From positions 1-13,482 of the forward strand of contig JAKEGQ010000118.1 in assembly GCA_022615475.1 (NCBI GenBank): a DNA stretch of 13,482 nucleotides, in the 5' to 3' direction. The notes below the pieces were generated by a model. That model had not been told where the DNA came from, searched no databases, and saw nothing but the letters and a program-made list of their open reading frames with translations. Numbering within the stretch: position 1 is the stretch's first letter; each line of letters begins with the position of its first letter. Positions 7,621-13,482 of this stretch are shown here, piece by piece. The translations under genes and the position numbers were made by a program. The DNA is from Candidatus Methylomirabilota bacterium. GTDB lineage: Bacteria > Methylomirabilota > Methylomirabilia > Methylomirabilales > CSP1-5.

Positions 7621-8511
7621 TCAGGCGCACACTTCGGTTCCGATCCCCGCGGCAGTGAAGAGCTCTAAGAGCAGCGCATGGGGGATCGTGCCGTTGATGA
7701 TGTGGGTCTTCGTCACCCCGCCTTCCAAGGCCCGGAGGCAGGCCTTCACCTTGGGAATCATCCCCTGCGAGATCACCTGCTCCTCCAGCAGCTTCTCGAC
7801 CTCACCCCGACTCAGGGTAGAGCACAGCCGTCCGTCCCGGTCCAGGATCCCATCGACGTCGGTGAGAACGATCAGCTTCTCCGCCCCCAGGGCCGCCGCG
7901 ATCTCCCCCGCGGCCAGGTCGGCGTTGATGTTGTAGGTGGTCCCCTCCTCATCCGCGCCGGTCGGGGCGACCACCGGGATAAACCCGGCCTCTTCGAGTG
8001 ACCGGACCACCGTCGGGTTCACGGCGACGACCTCACCCACCAGGCCCAGATCCACCAGCTCGGTCTCCTCCCCCTTCTTCCGGCTGTGCCTGACCTTTCG
8101 GGCCTTGATAAAGTTCCCATCCTTGCCGGAAAGCCCGACCGCCGGACTGCCGCTCCGGCTGATCAGGCCGACGATCTCCTGATTGATGCTTCCCACCATG
8201 ACGGTCTCCACGATCCGCATGGTCTCGGGATCGGTCACCCGGAGGCCGTCGACAAAGGTGGGGGTGAGTCCTGCCTTCGCCATGGCCTCTCCGATCTGGG
8301 GACCGCCCCCGTGGACGATGACCGGCCGCATGCCGACGTAGCGCATAAGGACAATGTCCTGCGCCACCTCGGCCTTCAACTTGTCCTCCGCCATCGCGGC
8401 CCCCCCGTACTTGACCACGATGGTCTTTCCGAAGAAGTGCCGGATGTATGGGAGGGCCTCGATCAGGATCTCGGCCTTGGCAACGGGTGACTCGTGTCGT
8501 GGCTCACTCAT
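7621..8511 (-). CDS. argB: N-acetylglutamate kinase, probably arginine-inhibited
   Basis: A 296-residue amino-acid kinase family enzyme that phosphorylates N-acetylglutamate, the committed step. KYGGAAM (34-40) and VHGGGPQIG (66-74) form the ATP and phosphate-binding region, GLSGKDGNFIKARK follows, and NINADLAAGEIAAALGAEK with LTDVDGIL marks the C-domain. The N-terminal extension (residues about 8-28, KAEILIEALPYIRHFFGK) is the extra helix that interlaces dimers into the arginine-sensitive hexamer. The C-terminal signature of sensitive enzymes is mostly present (K-T-H-I-I-N-G-T-I-P-H-A-L-L-L-E), but the usual DGR is NGT. Feedback inhibition by arginine is therefore likely. GGAG lies upstream of the ATG. 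It is the first gene of the arginine block, 148 bp after hslU. Confidence 0.97.
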   Translation of the reverse strand: MSEPRHESPVAKAEILIEALPYIRHFFGKTIVVKYGGAAMAEDKLKAEVAQDIVLMRYVGMRPVIVHGGGPQIGEAMAKAGLTPTFVDGLRVTDPETMRIVETVMVGSINQEIVGLISRSGSPAVGLSGKDGNFIKARKVRHSRKKGEETELVDLGLVGEVVAVNPTVVRSLEEAGFIPVVAPTGADEEGTTYNINADLAAGEIAAALGAEKLIVLTDVDGILDRDGRLCSTLSRGEVEKLLEEQVISQGMIPKVKACLRALEGGVTKTHIINGTIPHALLLELFTAAGIGTEVCA

Positions 8512-8513
8512 TA

Positions 8514-8528
8514 CGCTGCTCCGCAGCG
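8514..8528 (-). promoter_or_regulatory. small hairpin over the argB ribosome-binding site
   Basis: CGCTGC and GCAGCG pair perfectly around a 3-nt loop, ending two bases before the argB ATG. On the transcript the loop and first stem bases read GGAGC, so the hairpin would carry the Shine-Dalgarno. It might lower or tune argB translation. The size is small and chance occurrence in GC-rich DNA is possible. Confidence 0.35.
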
Positions 8529-8556
8529 GGTGTTACGTGTTAGGTGTCGAGGGGGC

Positions 8557-8657
8557 TATTTCGAATTTGGGATTTCGAATTTCGGATTTCAAGTCCACTC
8601 GCCTTCAAATTCGAAATTCGCAATTCGAAATCCGAAATCTCTGTCCTCTCGACTCTC
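8557..8657 (-). repeat. palindromic heptad repeat between hslU and argB (copy 1)
   Basis: Two 37-nt arms (8557-8593 and 8603-8639) are reverse complements with about seven mismatches around a 9-nt loop. Each arm is a degenerate tandem of a 7-bp unit (GATTTCG/AATTTCG, or its complement). It is followed by CTCTCGACTCTC, which ends two bases from the hslU stop. Bases 8532-8549 toward argB also hold a TAACACGTAACA-like stretch (minus strand). The left arm is nearly identical to that of copy 2 on the other side of hslU. It contains no ORF. It resembles a dispersed intergenic repeat; function is unknown. Confidence 0.85.
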
Positions 8658-8659
8658 AA

Positions 8660-10000
8660 CTAGAGGATGTAGCGGCTCAGATCCTCATCCCGTATGATGT
8701 CCTGGAGCTTCTCCCGGACATAGCCGGCATTGATCTCCACCTTGACCCCCTCCATGTGCGGGGCCTCGAAGGAGACGTCCTCCAAGAGGCGCTCGATGAC
8801 AGTGTAGAGTCGTCGCGCGCCGATGTTCTCGGCAGTCTTGTTGACCGCCGTGGCGATAGTAGCAATCTCCTCGATGGCATCCTTGGTGAAGCTCAGATCG
8901 ACCCCCTCGGTGGCCAGCAGCGCGGTATACTGCTTGGTAAGCGCATTCTCCGGCTCGGTCAGGATCCGGACAAAATCCTCTTTCGTGAGACTCTTCAGTT
9001 CCACCCGAAGGGGAAACCGACCCTGCATCTCCGGGATCAGATCCGCGGGCTTCGAGACATGGAAGGCCCCGGCCGCAATAAAGAGGATATGGTCAGTTCG
9101 AACCATGCCGTGCTTGGTGCTCACCGTTGAGCCTTCCACGATCGGGAGGAGGTCTCGCTGCACCCCTTCTCGGGACACGTCCGGGCCGTATGCCCGCTCG
9201 CGACCGGCAATCTTGTCGATCTCGTCCAGGAAGACGATCCCGGAGTCCTCCGCCCGTCGGATCGCCTCGGCGACCACCTCGTCCATGTCGATCAGTTTCT
9301 GCGCCTCTTCCTGGGTCAGGATCCGTCGGGCCTCCCCGACCTTCACGCTACGCCGCTTCATCCGGCGGGGCAGGAGGTTGTCCAGCATCTCCCGCATCTG
9401 ATCCATCCCCTCCACCCCCGCCCCCGGGACCACTTCAATCATCGGGAAGGCCCGGTCCCGGACGTCGATCTCTACCATCCGATCATCCAGCTTGCCGTCC
9501 CGGAGCATCTTCCGGAATTTCTCCCGGGTCTCCTGAGGGACGGCCTGGGGCGCCCCCAATCCCATCGTTGCCGTGCCACCGCTGCTCGGGGGGACGAGCA
9601 GATCGAGGAGTCGCTCCTCTGCCAGCTCAGCCGCCCGCTCCGCCACCACAGCCGTTCGCTCGCCCTTGACCATGTTGACGGCGATATCGACCAGATCCCG
9701 GATGATGGAATCCACATCCCGGCCGACGTAGCCTACCTCCGTGAACTTGGAGGCCTCAACCTTGAGGAACGGGGCCTCGGCCAACCTGGCCAAACGTCTG
9801 GCGATCTCGGTCTTGCCGATGCCGGTCGGACCGATCATGATGATGTTCTTGGGCGCCACCTCGTCCCGGAGCTCAGGGGGAAGCCTCTGCCGTCGCCACC
9901 GGTTCCGGACCGCAATGGCGACCGCCCGCTTGGCCCCATGCTGGCCGATGATGTACTTGTCCAGCTCGGCCACAATCTGTCTGGGGGTCAATCGGTCCAT
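8660..10000 (-). CDS. hslU: ATP-dependent protease ATPase subunit HslU
   Basis: A 446-residue AAA+ unfoldase that feeds substrates to the HslV peptidase in the cytoplasm. Walker A is GPTGIGKT (57-64), the pore loop GYVG is at 90-93, the intermediate (I) domain spans about 110-230, Walker B is GIVFLDE (254-260), and the sensor and C-domain follow. The C-terminus ends EDLSRYIL, matching the conserved tail that inserts into HslV. The ATG has GGGAG just upstream. The length is normal. It lies downstream of hslV in the usual order, but 205 bp apart rather than adjacent, and both flanking gaps contain the same palindromic repeat. A full set of active-site residues suggests a working enzyme. Confidence 0.98.
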   Translation of the reverse strand: MDRLTPRQIVAELDKYIIGQHGAKRAVAIAVRNRWRRQRLPPELRDEVAPKNIIMIGPTGIGKTEIARRLARLAEAPFLKVEASKFTEVGYVGRDVDSIIRDLVDIAVNMVKGERTAVVAERAAELAEERLLDLLVPPSSGGTATMGLGAPQAVPQETREKFRKMLRDGKLDDRMVEIDVRDRAFPMIEVVPGAGVEGMDQMREMLDNLLPRRMKRRSVKVGEARRILTQEEAQKLIDMDEVVAEAIRRAEDSGIVFLDEIDKIAGRERAYGPDVSREGVQRDLLPIVEGSTVSTKHGMVRTDHILFIAAGAFHVSKPADLIPEMQGRFPLRVELKSLTKEDFVRILTEPENALTKQYTALLATEGVDLSFTKDAIEEIATIATAVNKTAENIGARRLYTVIERLLEDVSFEAPHMEGVKVEINAGYVREKLQDIIRDEDLSRYIL

Positions 10001-10027
10001 AGTCTCCCACCATCCGATGTCCGGAAA

Positions 10028-10137
10028 ATTTCGAATTTGGGATTTCGGATTTCGGATTTAAGCCGCGGTTCTCTCAAATTCGAAATTCGCAATTCAAAAT
10101 CGTTCGACTGAGGCTCACGACTCGAAGTCCGAAATCG
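10028..10137 (-). repeat. palindromic heptad repeat between hslV and hslU (copy 2)
   Basis: The left half, 10028-10060, carries GATTTCG units at a 7-bp period and matches copy 1 at 31 of the first 32 positions. The right half begins at 10074 with 22 bases identical to copy 1 (8605-8626), then diverges. A further CGAAGTCCGAAATCG stretch (10123-10137) is extra. The order and orientation of the halves are the same as in copy 1. The element occupies a non-coding gap and ends near the ribosome-binding site of hslU. Confidence 0.85.
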
Positions 10138-10144
10138 CACTTGC

Positions 10145-10195
10145 CTCTCGACCCTCGACTTGCCCTGAGCCTTTGTCGAAGGGCTCTCGACCCTC
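10145..10195 (-). repeat. direct repeats flanking a hairpin, just after hslV
   Basis: CTCTCGACCCTC occurs twice (10145-10156 and 10184-10195). A one-base variant occurs at 8646-8657 beside hslU. Between them lies GCCCTGAGCC..GTCGAAGGGC (10162-10184), whose ends GCCCT/AGGGC pair with two G-A mismatches behind them. The pattern CCCTTCGACAA..CTCAGGG resembles a dispersed repeat I recall from several environmental genomes; that is memory, not a search. The block starts about ten bases after the hslV stop. No role can be assigned. Confidence 0.6.
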
Positions 10196-10205
10196 TGCCC
10201 ACTCA

Positions 10206-10748
10206 CTAGAGCTCCTCAATGGTGATCTGGTCATTACTGTAGACGGACAATTGCGCCGCGATCTGCATCGACTCCTGCATGATCGTCTTGAGATCAAGGT
10301 CGGTGAATTTCACGAGCGCTCGGGCTGCTGCGGCCGCATAGGGACCGCCCGAGCCGATCCCGATAATCCCGTCATCCGGCTCGATCAAGTCTCCGGTCCC
10401 GGAGATGATGAAGGAGTGCTCCTGATCGACCACCGCCAGCAGGGCCTCGAGTCGTCGCAGAACGCGGTCCGTCCGCCAGTCCTTGGCCAGCTCCACCGCC
10501 GCCCGGGGCAGGTTCCCGTGATACTCCTCCAGTTTCGCTTCGAGCTTAGCGAAGAGGGCAAAGGCATCGGCGGATGCCCCCGCAAACCCCGTGACAACCT
10601 GGTTGTGGTACATCCGCCGGACCTTCCTGGCCGTCTGTTTCATCACGGTCTCGCCCAGAGAGACCTGGCCGTCGCCTGCCACGGCAACCCGCCCCTTGTG
10701 GCGGACCGACAGGATCGTCGTCCCTTTGATCTTCTGTTCACCGCTCAC
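10206..10748 (-). CDS. hslV: ATP-dependent protease peptidase subunit HslV
   Basis: A 180-residue threonine peptidase of the proteasome-like fold; double hexamer rings work with HslU. The start GTG 10748 gives MSGEQKIKG before Thr10-Thr11-Ile, so a nine-residue propeptide would be removed to expose Thr10 as nucleophile. In mature numbering the family's Asp17 (D26, in AGDGQ) and Lys33 (K42, in RKVRR) are in place. GSGGPYAAAAARAL follows toward the C-terminus. No ATG exists nearer Thr10. The GAGG upstream is nine bases away. It lies 124 bp after xerC, in a gap filled with tandem repeats. Many relatives carry only Met before the Thr, so the longer propeptide is a variant but not unprecedented. 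Confidence 0.96.
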   Translation of the reverse strand: MSGEQKIKGTTILSVRHKGRVAVAGDGQVSLGETVMKQTARKVRRMYHNQVVTGFAGASADAFALFAKLEAKLEEYHGNLPRAAVELAKDWRTDRVLRRLEALLAVVDQEHSFIISGTGDLIEPDDGIIGIGSGGPYAAAAARALVKFTDLDLKTIMQESMQIAAQLSVYSNDQITIEEL

Positions 10749-10767
10749 AGTTGACCGCCTCAGGACC

Positions 10768-10870
10768 AGTTCAGGGTTGATCGTTCATGGTTCGTGGTCT
10801 GAGAATCATCGTCCCCAAACTCTGCACGCTTCTCCCTGAACTCTGAACCATGAACCCTGGACCATGAACC
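10768..10870 (-). repeat. tandem and inverted ACCATGAACC repeats between xerC and hslV
   Basis: A 14-bp unit, CTGRACCATGAACC, is repeated in tandem at 10843-10856 and 10857-10870, ending two bases from the xerC stop. GTTCATGGTTC (10783-10793) is the exact complement of GAACCATGAAC (10845-10855). AGTTCAGGG (10768-10776) is the exact complement of CCCTGAACT (10834-10842). The two pairings cross each other (A-B-A'-B'), so they form alternatives or a pseudoknot rather than one nested hairpin. The gap has no convincing ORF. Function is unknown. Confidence 0.75.
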
Positions 10871-10872
10871 CC

Positions 10873-11805
10873 CTACGCTTTGGGATGGGCCTTGTCATAC
10901 ACCGCCATCAGCTGGTCCAGATTCACATGGGTGTAGCGCTGGGTCGTGCTCAGCCTGGCATGGCCGAGCAGCTCCTGGATGACCCGCAGGTCGGCCCCCG
11001 CCTGCAGCAGATGCGTCGCAAAGCTATGCCGCAGCCCGTGAGGCGTAATCGCCTTGCCCATCCCGCTCTTCTTCAGATACTTCTCGAGAAGCCGCTCCAC
11101 ACTCCGGGAGGTCAACTGACCTCCCCGACGATTGAGGAAGAGCGGGGTCCGGTGGCCACCGAGGCGGGCAGAGCCCGCCGTCCCCACGATCTTTCCGCCC
11201 TGCAGCGACTCTCTCACCGCCAGGTACGCCTTCAGGGCCTCTACGGCGGGCCGCCCGATGGGGACGATCCGCTCTTTTCTCCCCTTGCCCCTGACCTTCG
11301 CCAGGCGCTGCTCGAGGTCCATGTCCTCGACGGCGAGATCCACGAGCTCCCCCACGCGCATCCCCGAGGCGTAAAAGAGCTCCAGGATCGCCCGGTCCCG
11401 GATGGGGATCGGTGATCCGCCCTGGGGCGTGGCGAGGAGCTGAAAGGCCTGATCCACCGTGAGATGCGAAGGGAGCGGCCTGGGAAGCTTGGGCGTCGTG
11501 ACCAGCCTTGCGGGATTCCAGGTGAGAAGCCCGCGACGGCAGCAGAACTGACAGAACGAACGTAACGCTGCGACCCTGCGAGCCAAGGTCCTCGGGGAGA
11601 GTCCTCGACTGCGTAGCGAACCCATAAACGCCCGGACCGTCAGCGGGTCGATCCAGTCCAGCGGTATCGCCTCGGACGCCTCCGGGTGCATGCGACGAAC
11701 AAACGCGAGGAACTGGGTCAGGTCAATCCGGTAACCGCGGACGGTCTGCGGAGAGGACCCGTCAGTTTCCAGCTCCCGGAGGTACTGTTGGATGAGTCGT
11801 TGCAC
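10873..11805 (-). CDS. xerC: tyrosine recombinase XerC
   Basis: A 310-residue site-specific recombinase of the XerC/XerD type, expected to resolve chromosome dimers at dif with a partner recombinase. A SAM-like N-terminal DNA-binding domain (about 1-95) precedes the catalytic domain. All catalytic residues are visible: Arg150 (ASGMRVGEL), Lys174 (GKGRKER), His256 and Arg259 (HGLRHSFATH), His282 (LLGHARLSTT) and nucleophile Tyr291 (QRYTHV). The start GTG is the only choice before an in-frame stop and has a weak GGGGG-type ribosome-binding site. Its position between trmFO and hslV matches codV in Bacillus, which supports a chromosomal Xer over an integrase. No att or dif site was seen here. Confidence 0.96.
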   Translation of the reverse strand: MQRLIQQYLRELETDGSSPQTVRGYRIDLTQFLAFVRRMHPEASEAIPLDWIDPLTVRAFMGSLRSRGLSPRTLARRVAALRSFCQFCCRRGLLTWNPARLVTTPKLPRPLPSHLTVDQAFQLLATPQGGSPIPIRDRAILELFYASGMRVGELVDLAVEDMDLEQRLAKVRGKGRKERIVPIGRPAVEALKAYLAVRESLQGGKIVGTAGSARLGGHRTPLFLNRRGGQLTSRSVERLLEKYLKKSGMGKAITPHGLRHSFATHLLQAGADLRVIQELLGHARLSTTQRYTHVNLDQLMAVYDKAHPKA

Positions 11806-11824
11806 CGCCGCCCCCGTAGCGACT

Positions 11825-11854
11825 GAGGGGATAGCTCGATGCCGCTATCCCCTC
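11825..11854 (-). other. perfect 11-bp stem-loop between trmFO and xerC
   Basis: GAGGGGATAGC and GCTATCCCCTC pair perfectly around an 8-nt loop in the 82-bp gap. The stem is GC-rich and reaches to about 20 bases before the xerC start. It has no U-run on the minus strand, so Rho-independent termination is unlikely. It may protect or attenuate the transcript, or be another dispersed palindrome. The structure is certain and the role open. Confidence 0.6.
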
Positions 11855-11887
11855 GGCACTGCACGATACGGCCTGCGGCTTGAAAGA

Positions 11888-13258
11888 TCAAGCAAAAATT
11901 CGCGCCCAGGCCTCCATGGCCTTGGAGGATCGCTCGGCCAGTGCGGCCTTGCGCTCCCGCCGATCACGGACGACAACATCGAGGGGCGGTAAGAGACCGA
12001 AGTTCGCATTCATCGGTTGGAATCGGGTGGGATCTGTCGAAGTCACATAGGTGAGGAGCGCCCCCAGCATCGTATTGCCCGGGAGGGTCACGGGTTCGAG
12101 GCCCTGGACAAGCCGGGCTGCGTTTATCCCCGCCAGCAGCCCAGAGGCCATCGATTCCAGATACCCTTCGACGCCGATGAGCTGGCCCGCAAAGAAGAGT
12201 TCTTTATCCCCCCTGAACTGAAGCGTCGGCTCGAGCAGGAGGGGGGCGGGGATGTAGGTATTGCGATGGACGCTGCCATAGCGGAAGAACTCCGCCTGCT
12301 CGAGGCCCGGGATCATCCGGAAGACTCGTTGCTGCTCCGCCCGTCTCAGGCGCGTCTGAAAGCCCACCATGCCCACCATCTGGCCCGCCTTGTCCTCCTG
12401 GCGGAGTTGCACCACCGCACAAGGTCTCCGTCCACTCCGCGGATCCGTCAGGCCAACCGGTTTGAGGGGGCCAAAGAGGAGCGCTTCCCGGTCGCGGCGT
12501 GCCAACTCCTCGACGGGGAGGCATCCCTCAAAGAAACAGGCCTCCTCCAGGTTCTCGAAATCGTGCAGCGGGTACAGCTCTGCCTCCACGAGGGCCCGCC
12601 AGAAGGCCGTGTACTCCTCGTCGGTCATGGGACAGTTCCAGTAGTCCTCACCCCCCTTGCCGTAGCGGGAGGCGGCAAAGACCTTCTCCCGGTCTATCGA
12701 CTCGGTCGCCAGAATGGGTGAGATGGCGTCGTAGAAGGAGAGAAGCCGCATGCCTTGTGCCGAACCTTCCCGCGAAGGCTGTACCTCTAGATACGCTCGA
12801 AAGAGGCATCGGAGGCTTTCGGCAAGGGGGCTCGAGGTTAAGGGACCCGTGGCAATCACGAGGGGCCGCTCGACGGGGATTCCAGTGACTTCCTCCCGGT
12901 GGACCTTGACGAGTGGATGGTCCCCGATCCGGCGCGTCACCTCGTGGGCAAAGGCGGTGCGGTCCACGGCGAGCGCCGTACCAGCCGGAACCGCGTGCAC
13001 CCTGGCCGCCTGCTGGATGACGGACCCGAGGCGCTCTGCCTCGCCGTGTAGCAGGCCGGACGCACTCGTCAGCTCTTGGGACTTCAAGGAATTGCTGCAG
13101 ACCAGCTCGGCCAGGAGGTCGGTCTGATGCGCCGGGGTGCTGGCAGTCGGTCGCATCTCGAAGAGACACACCGGCACGCCCCGCTCGGCGGCTTGCCAGG
13201 CCGCCTCTGCACCCGCGAGGCCGCCACCCACGATGGTCACACACGCCTTGGGTTTCAC
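11888..13258 (-). CDS. trmFO: tRNA (uracil-54-C5)-methyltransferase, folate- and FAD-dependent
   Basis: A 456-residue flavoprotein that makes m5U54 (T54) in tRNA using methylenetetrahydrofolate and FAD. The dinucleotide-binding motif VTIVGGGLAGAEAA starts at residue 7. VCSNSLKSQ holds Cys54 and FFEGCLPVE holds Cys246, the pair corresponding to the two active-site cysteines of the family. GPLKPVGL, VVQLRQEDKAG, VHRNTYI and GQLIGVEGYLESMASG are family blocks. The GTG start lies eight bases after the topA stop; an upstream GTG at 13309 would overlap topA and adds no family sequence. Between TSS and FYDAISPI there are about 15 more residues than in the Bacillus protein as I recall it. That DNA is palindrome-rich, yet the frame is intact. 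Confidence 0.97.
   Translation of the reverse strand: MKPKACVTIVGGGLAGAEAAWQAAERGVPVCLFEMRPTASTPAHQTDLLAELVCSNSLKSQELTSASGLLHGEAERLGSVIQQAARVHAVPAGTALAVDRTAFAHEVTRRIGDHPLVKVHREEVTGIPVERPLVIATGPLTSSPLAESLRCLFRAYLEVQPSREGSAQGMRLLSFYDAISPILATESIDREKVFAASRYGKGGEDYWNCPMTDEEYTAFWRALVEAELYPLHDFENLEEACFFEGCLPVEELARRDREALLFGPLKPVGLTDPRSGRRPCAVVQLRQEDKAGQMVGMVGFQTRLRRAEQQRVFRMIPGLEQAEFFRYGSVHRNTYIPAPLLLEPTLQFRGDKELFFAGQLIGVEGYLESMASGLLAGINAARLVQGLEPVTLPGNTMLGALLTYVTSTDPTRFQPMNANFGLLPPLDVVVRDRRERKAALAERSSKAMEAWARIFA
12753..12827 (-). repeat. palindrome-rich in-frame segment in trmFO
   Basis: CCTTGTGCCGAA (12753-12764) pairs with TTCGGCAAGG (12818-12827) apart from a 2-nt bulge. Inside are CCTTC/GAAGG (12765-12778) and CCTCT/AGAGG (12784-12806). 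The three stems give a three-way, cruciform-like layout inside coding sequence. It covers the part of TrmFO, around residues 145-170, where extra residues appear. It could be a short palindromic element that inserted in frame. The stems are clear; their origin is inference. Confidence 0.45.
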
Positions 13259-13266
13259 GGATCCGA

Positions 13267-13482
13267 TTATGCCGCGGGTTTGCGGTAATTGCAATTCTCC
13301 GTCGCGCACCTGAGCTCAAGACCCTGACGGGTCCGGTGCTCGACGAGGAAAGGGGCAGCACATTGAGGGCACGGCTCAGGGATCGGGCGATTCCAGAGGA
13401 CGAAGGTGCACTCGGGATACCCGGTACAGCCGTAGAAGGTCCTCCCCCGTTTGGAGCGGCGCTGGGTGAGGGCTTTACCGCA
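13267..13482 (-). CDS. topA: DNA topoisomerase I, C-terminal end only
   Basis: The last 71 residues of a type IA topoisomerase; the rest lies beyond the right edge. Seen here are the C-terminal zinc ribbons. The first is GCTGYPEC with partner Cys1 at the edge (Cys1, Cys19, Cys25). The second is PCPQCAAPFLVEH..LRCATENCNY (Cys38, Cys41, Cys59, Cys64), ending KPAA. In the family these bind zinc and help strand passage and DNA binding. The stop TAA is eight bases before the trmFO GTG, so the two genes are probably one transcript. The topA-trmFO neighbourhood is conserved in many bacteria. The active-site tyrosine is not in view. Confidence 0.93.
   Translation of the reverse strand, partial: CGKALTQRRSKRGRTFYGCTGYPECTFVLWNRPIPEPCPQCAAPFLVEHRTRQGLELRCATENCNYRKPAA

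Noticed and set aside
8557..10137. CRISPR-like array or spacers around hslU
   Set aside because: Only two degenerate palindromic copies separated by a whole gene, with 7-bp internal periodicity and no regular spacers or cas genes.
10873..11805. Phage or integron integrase instead of XerC
   Set aside because: Size, motif spacing and position between trmFO and hslV match chromosomal Xer recombinases; no att sites, phage genes or tRNA are nearby.
11878..11893. GCTTGA-AAGA-TCAAGC hairpin at the trmFO stop as a terminator
   Set aside because: On the transcribed strand the T-run comes before the stem, not after it, and xerC continues in the same direction.
13259..13309. Earlier GTG start for trmFO at 13309
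   Set aside because: It would overlap the topA reading frame by over 40 bases, and the added residues precede the FAD-binding strand where the family normally begins.

Overview
The window is a GC-rich bacterial chromosome segment. Almost every gene lies on the minus strand; only the 5'-truncated alpha/beta hydrolase at the left edge is on the plus strand. GTG starts are common (trmFO, xerC, hslV, argF, the S8 peptidase). The block topA-trmFO-xerC-hslV-hslU is the old conserved order also seen around codV-clpQ-clpY in Bacillus. Here it is followed by argB-argD-argF-argG-argH instead of codY. The order, the GC content and the intergenic palindromes would suit an uncultured lineage such as NC10 (Methylomirabilota), Rokubacteria or a deltaproteobacterial relative. 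That placement is inference from gene order and protein style, not something the sequence proves.

Read in the direction of transcription (right to left), the window holds: the last 71 codons of topA with its zinc ribbons (13482-13267); trmFO (tRNA m5U54 methyltransferase); xerC (tyrosine recombinase); hslV and hslU (ATP-dependent protease); argB, argD, argF, argG and argH (five arginine-pathway enzymes); a tiny lipoprotein gene overlapping the argH stop by 4 nt; a promoter; a small protein that looks like a stand-alone subtilase propeptide (I9-like); and a subtilase (S8) ending at 795. A plus-strand alpha/beta hydrolase converges on the subtilase with a gap of about 20 bp.

Spacing falls into two styles. 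The arginine block is tight: GTGA and ATGA overlaps, gaps of 2 and 24 nt, and one 73-nt gap before argG. The housekeeping block is loose: the three gaps between xerC, hslV, hslU and argB are each 120-205 bp. All three are filled with palindromic or tandem repeats that begin within a few bases after the upstream stop codon. The two gaps flanking hslU carry copies of one element built from a degenerate 7-bp unit.

The arginine genes cover N-acetylglutamate kinase, acetylornithine aminotransferase, ornithine carbamoyltransferase, argininosuccinate synthase and argininosuccinate lyase. argA/argJ and argC must be elsewhere. The kinase carries the N-terminal helix and most of the C-terminal signature of arginine-inhibited forms, so feedback control at ArgB is likely.

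I found no CRISPR array, phage, transposase, rRNA or tRNA, and nothing that is clearly a new multi-gene system. The items most worth a second look are the subtilase with its separate propeptide-like partner, the repeats bracketing hslU, and a palindrome-rich in-frame insert in trmFO.
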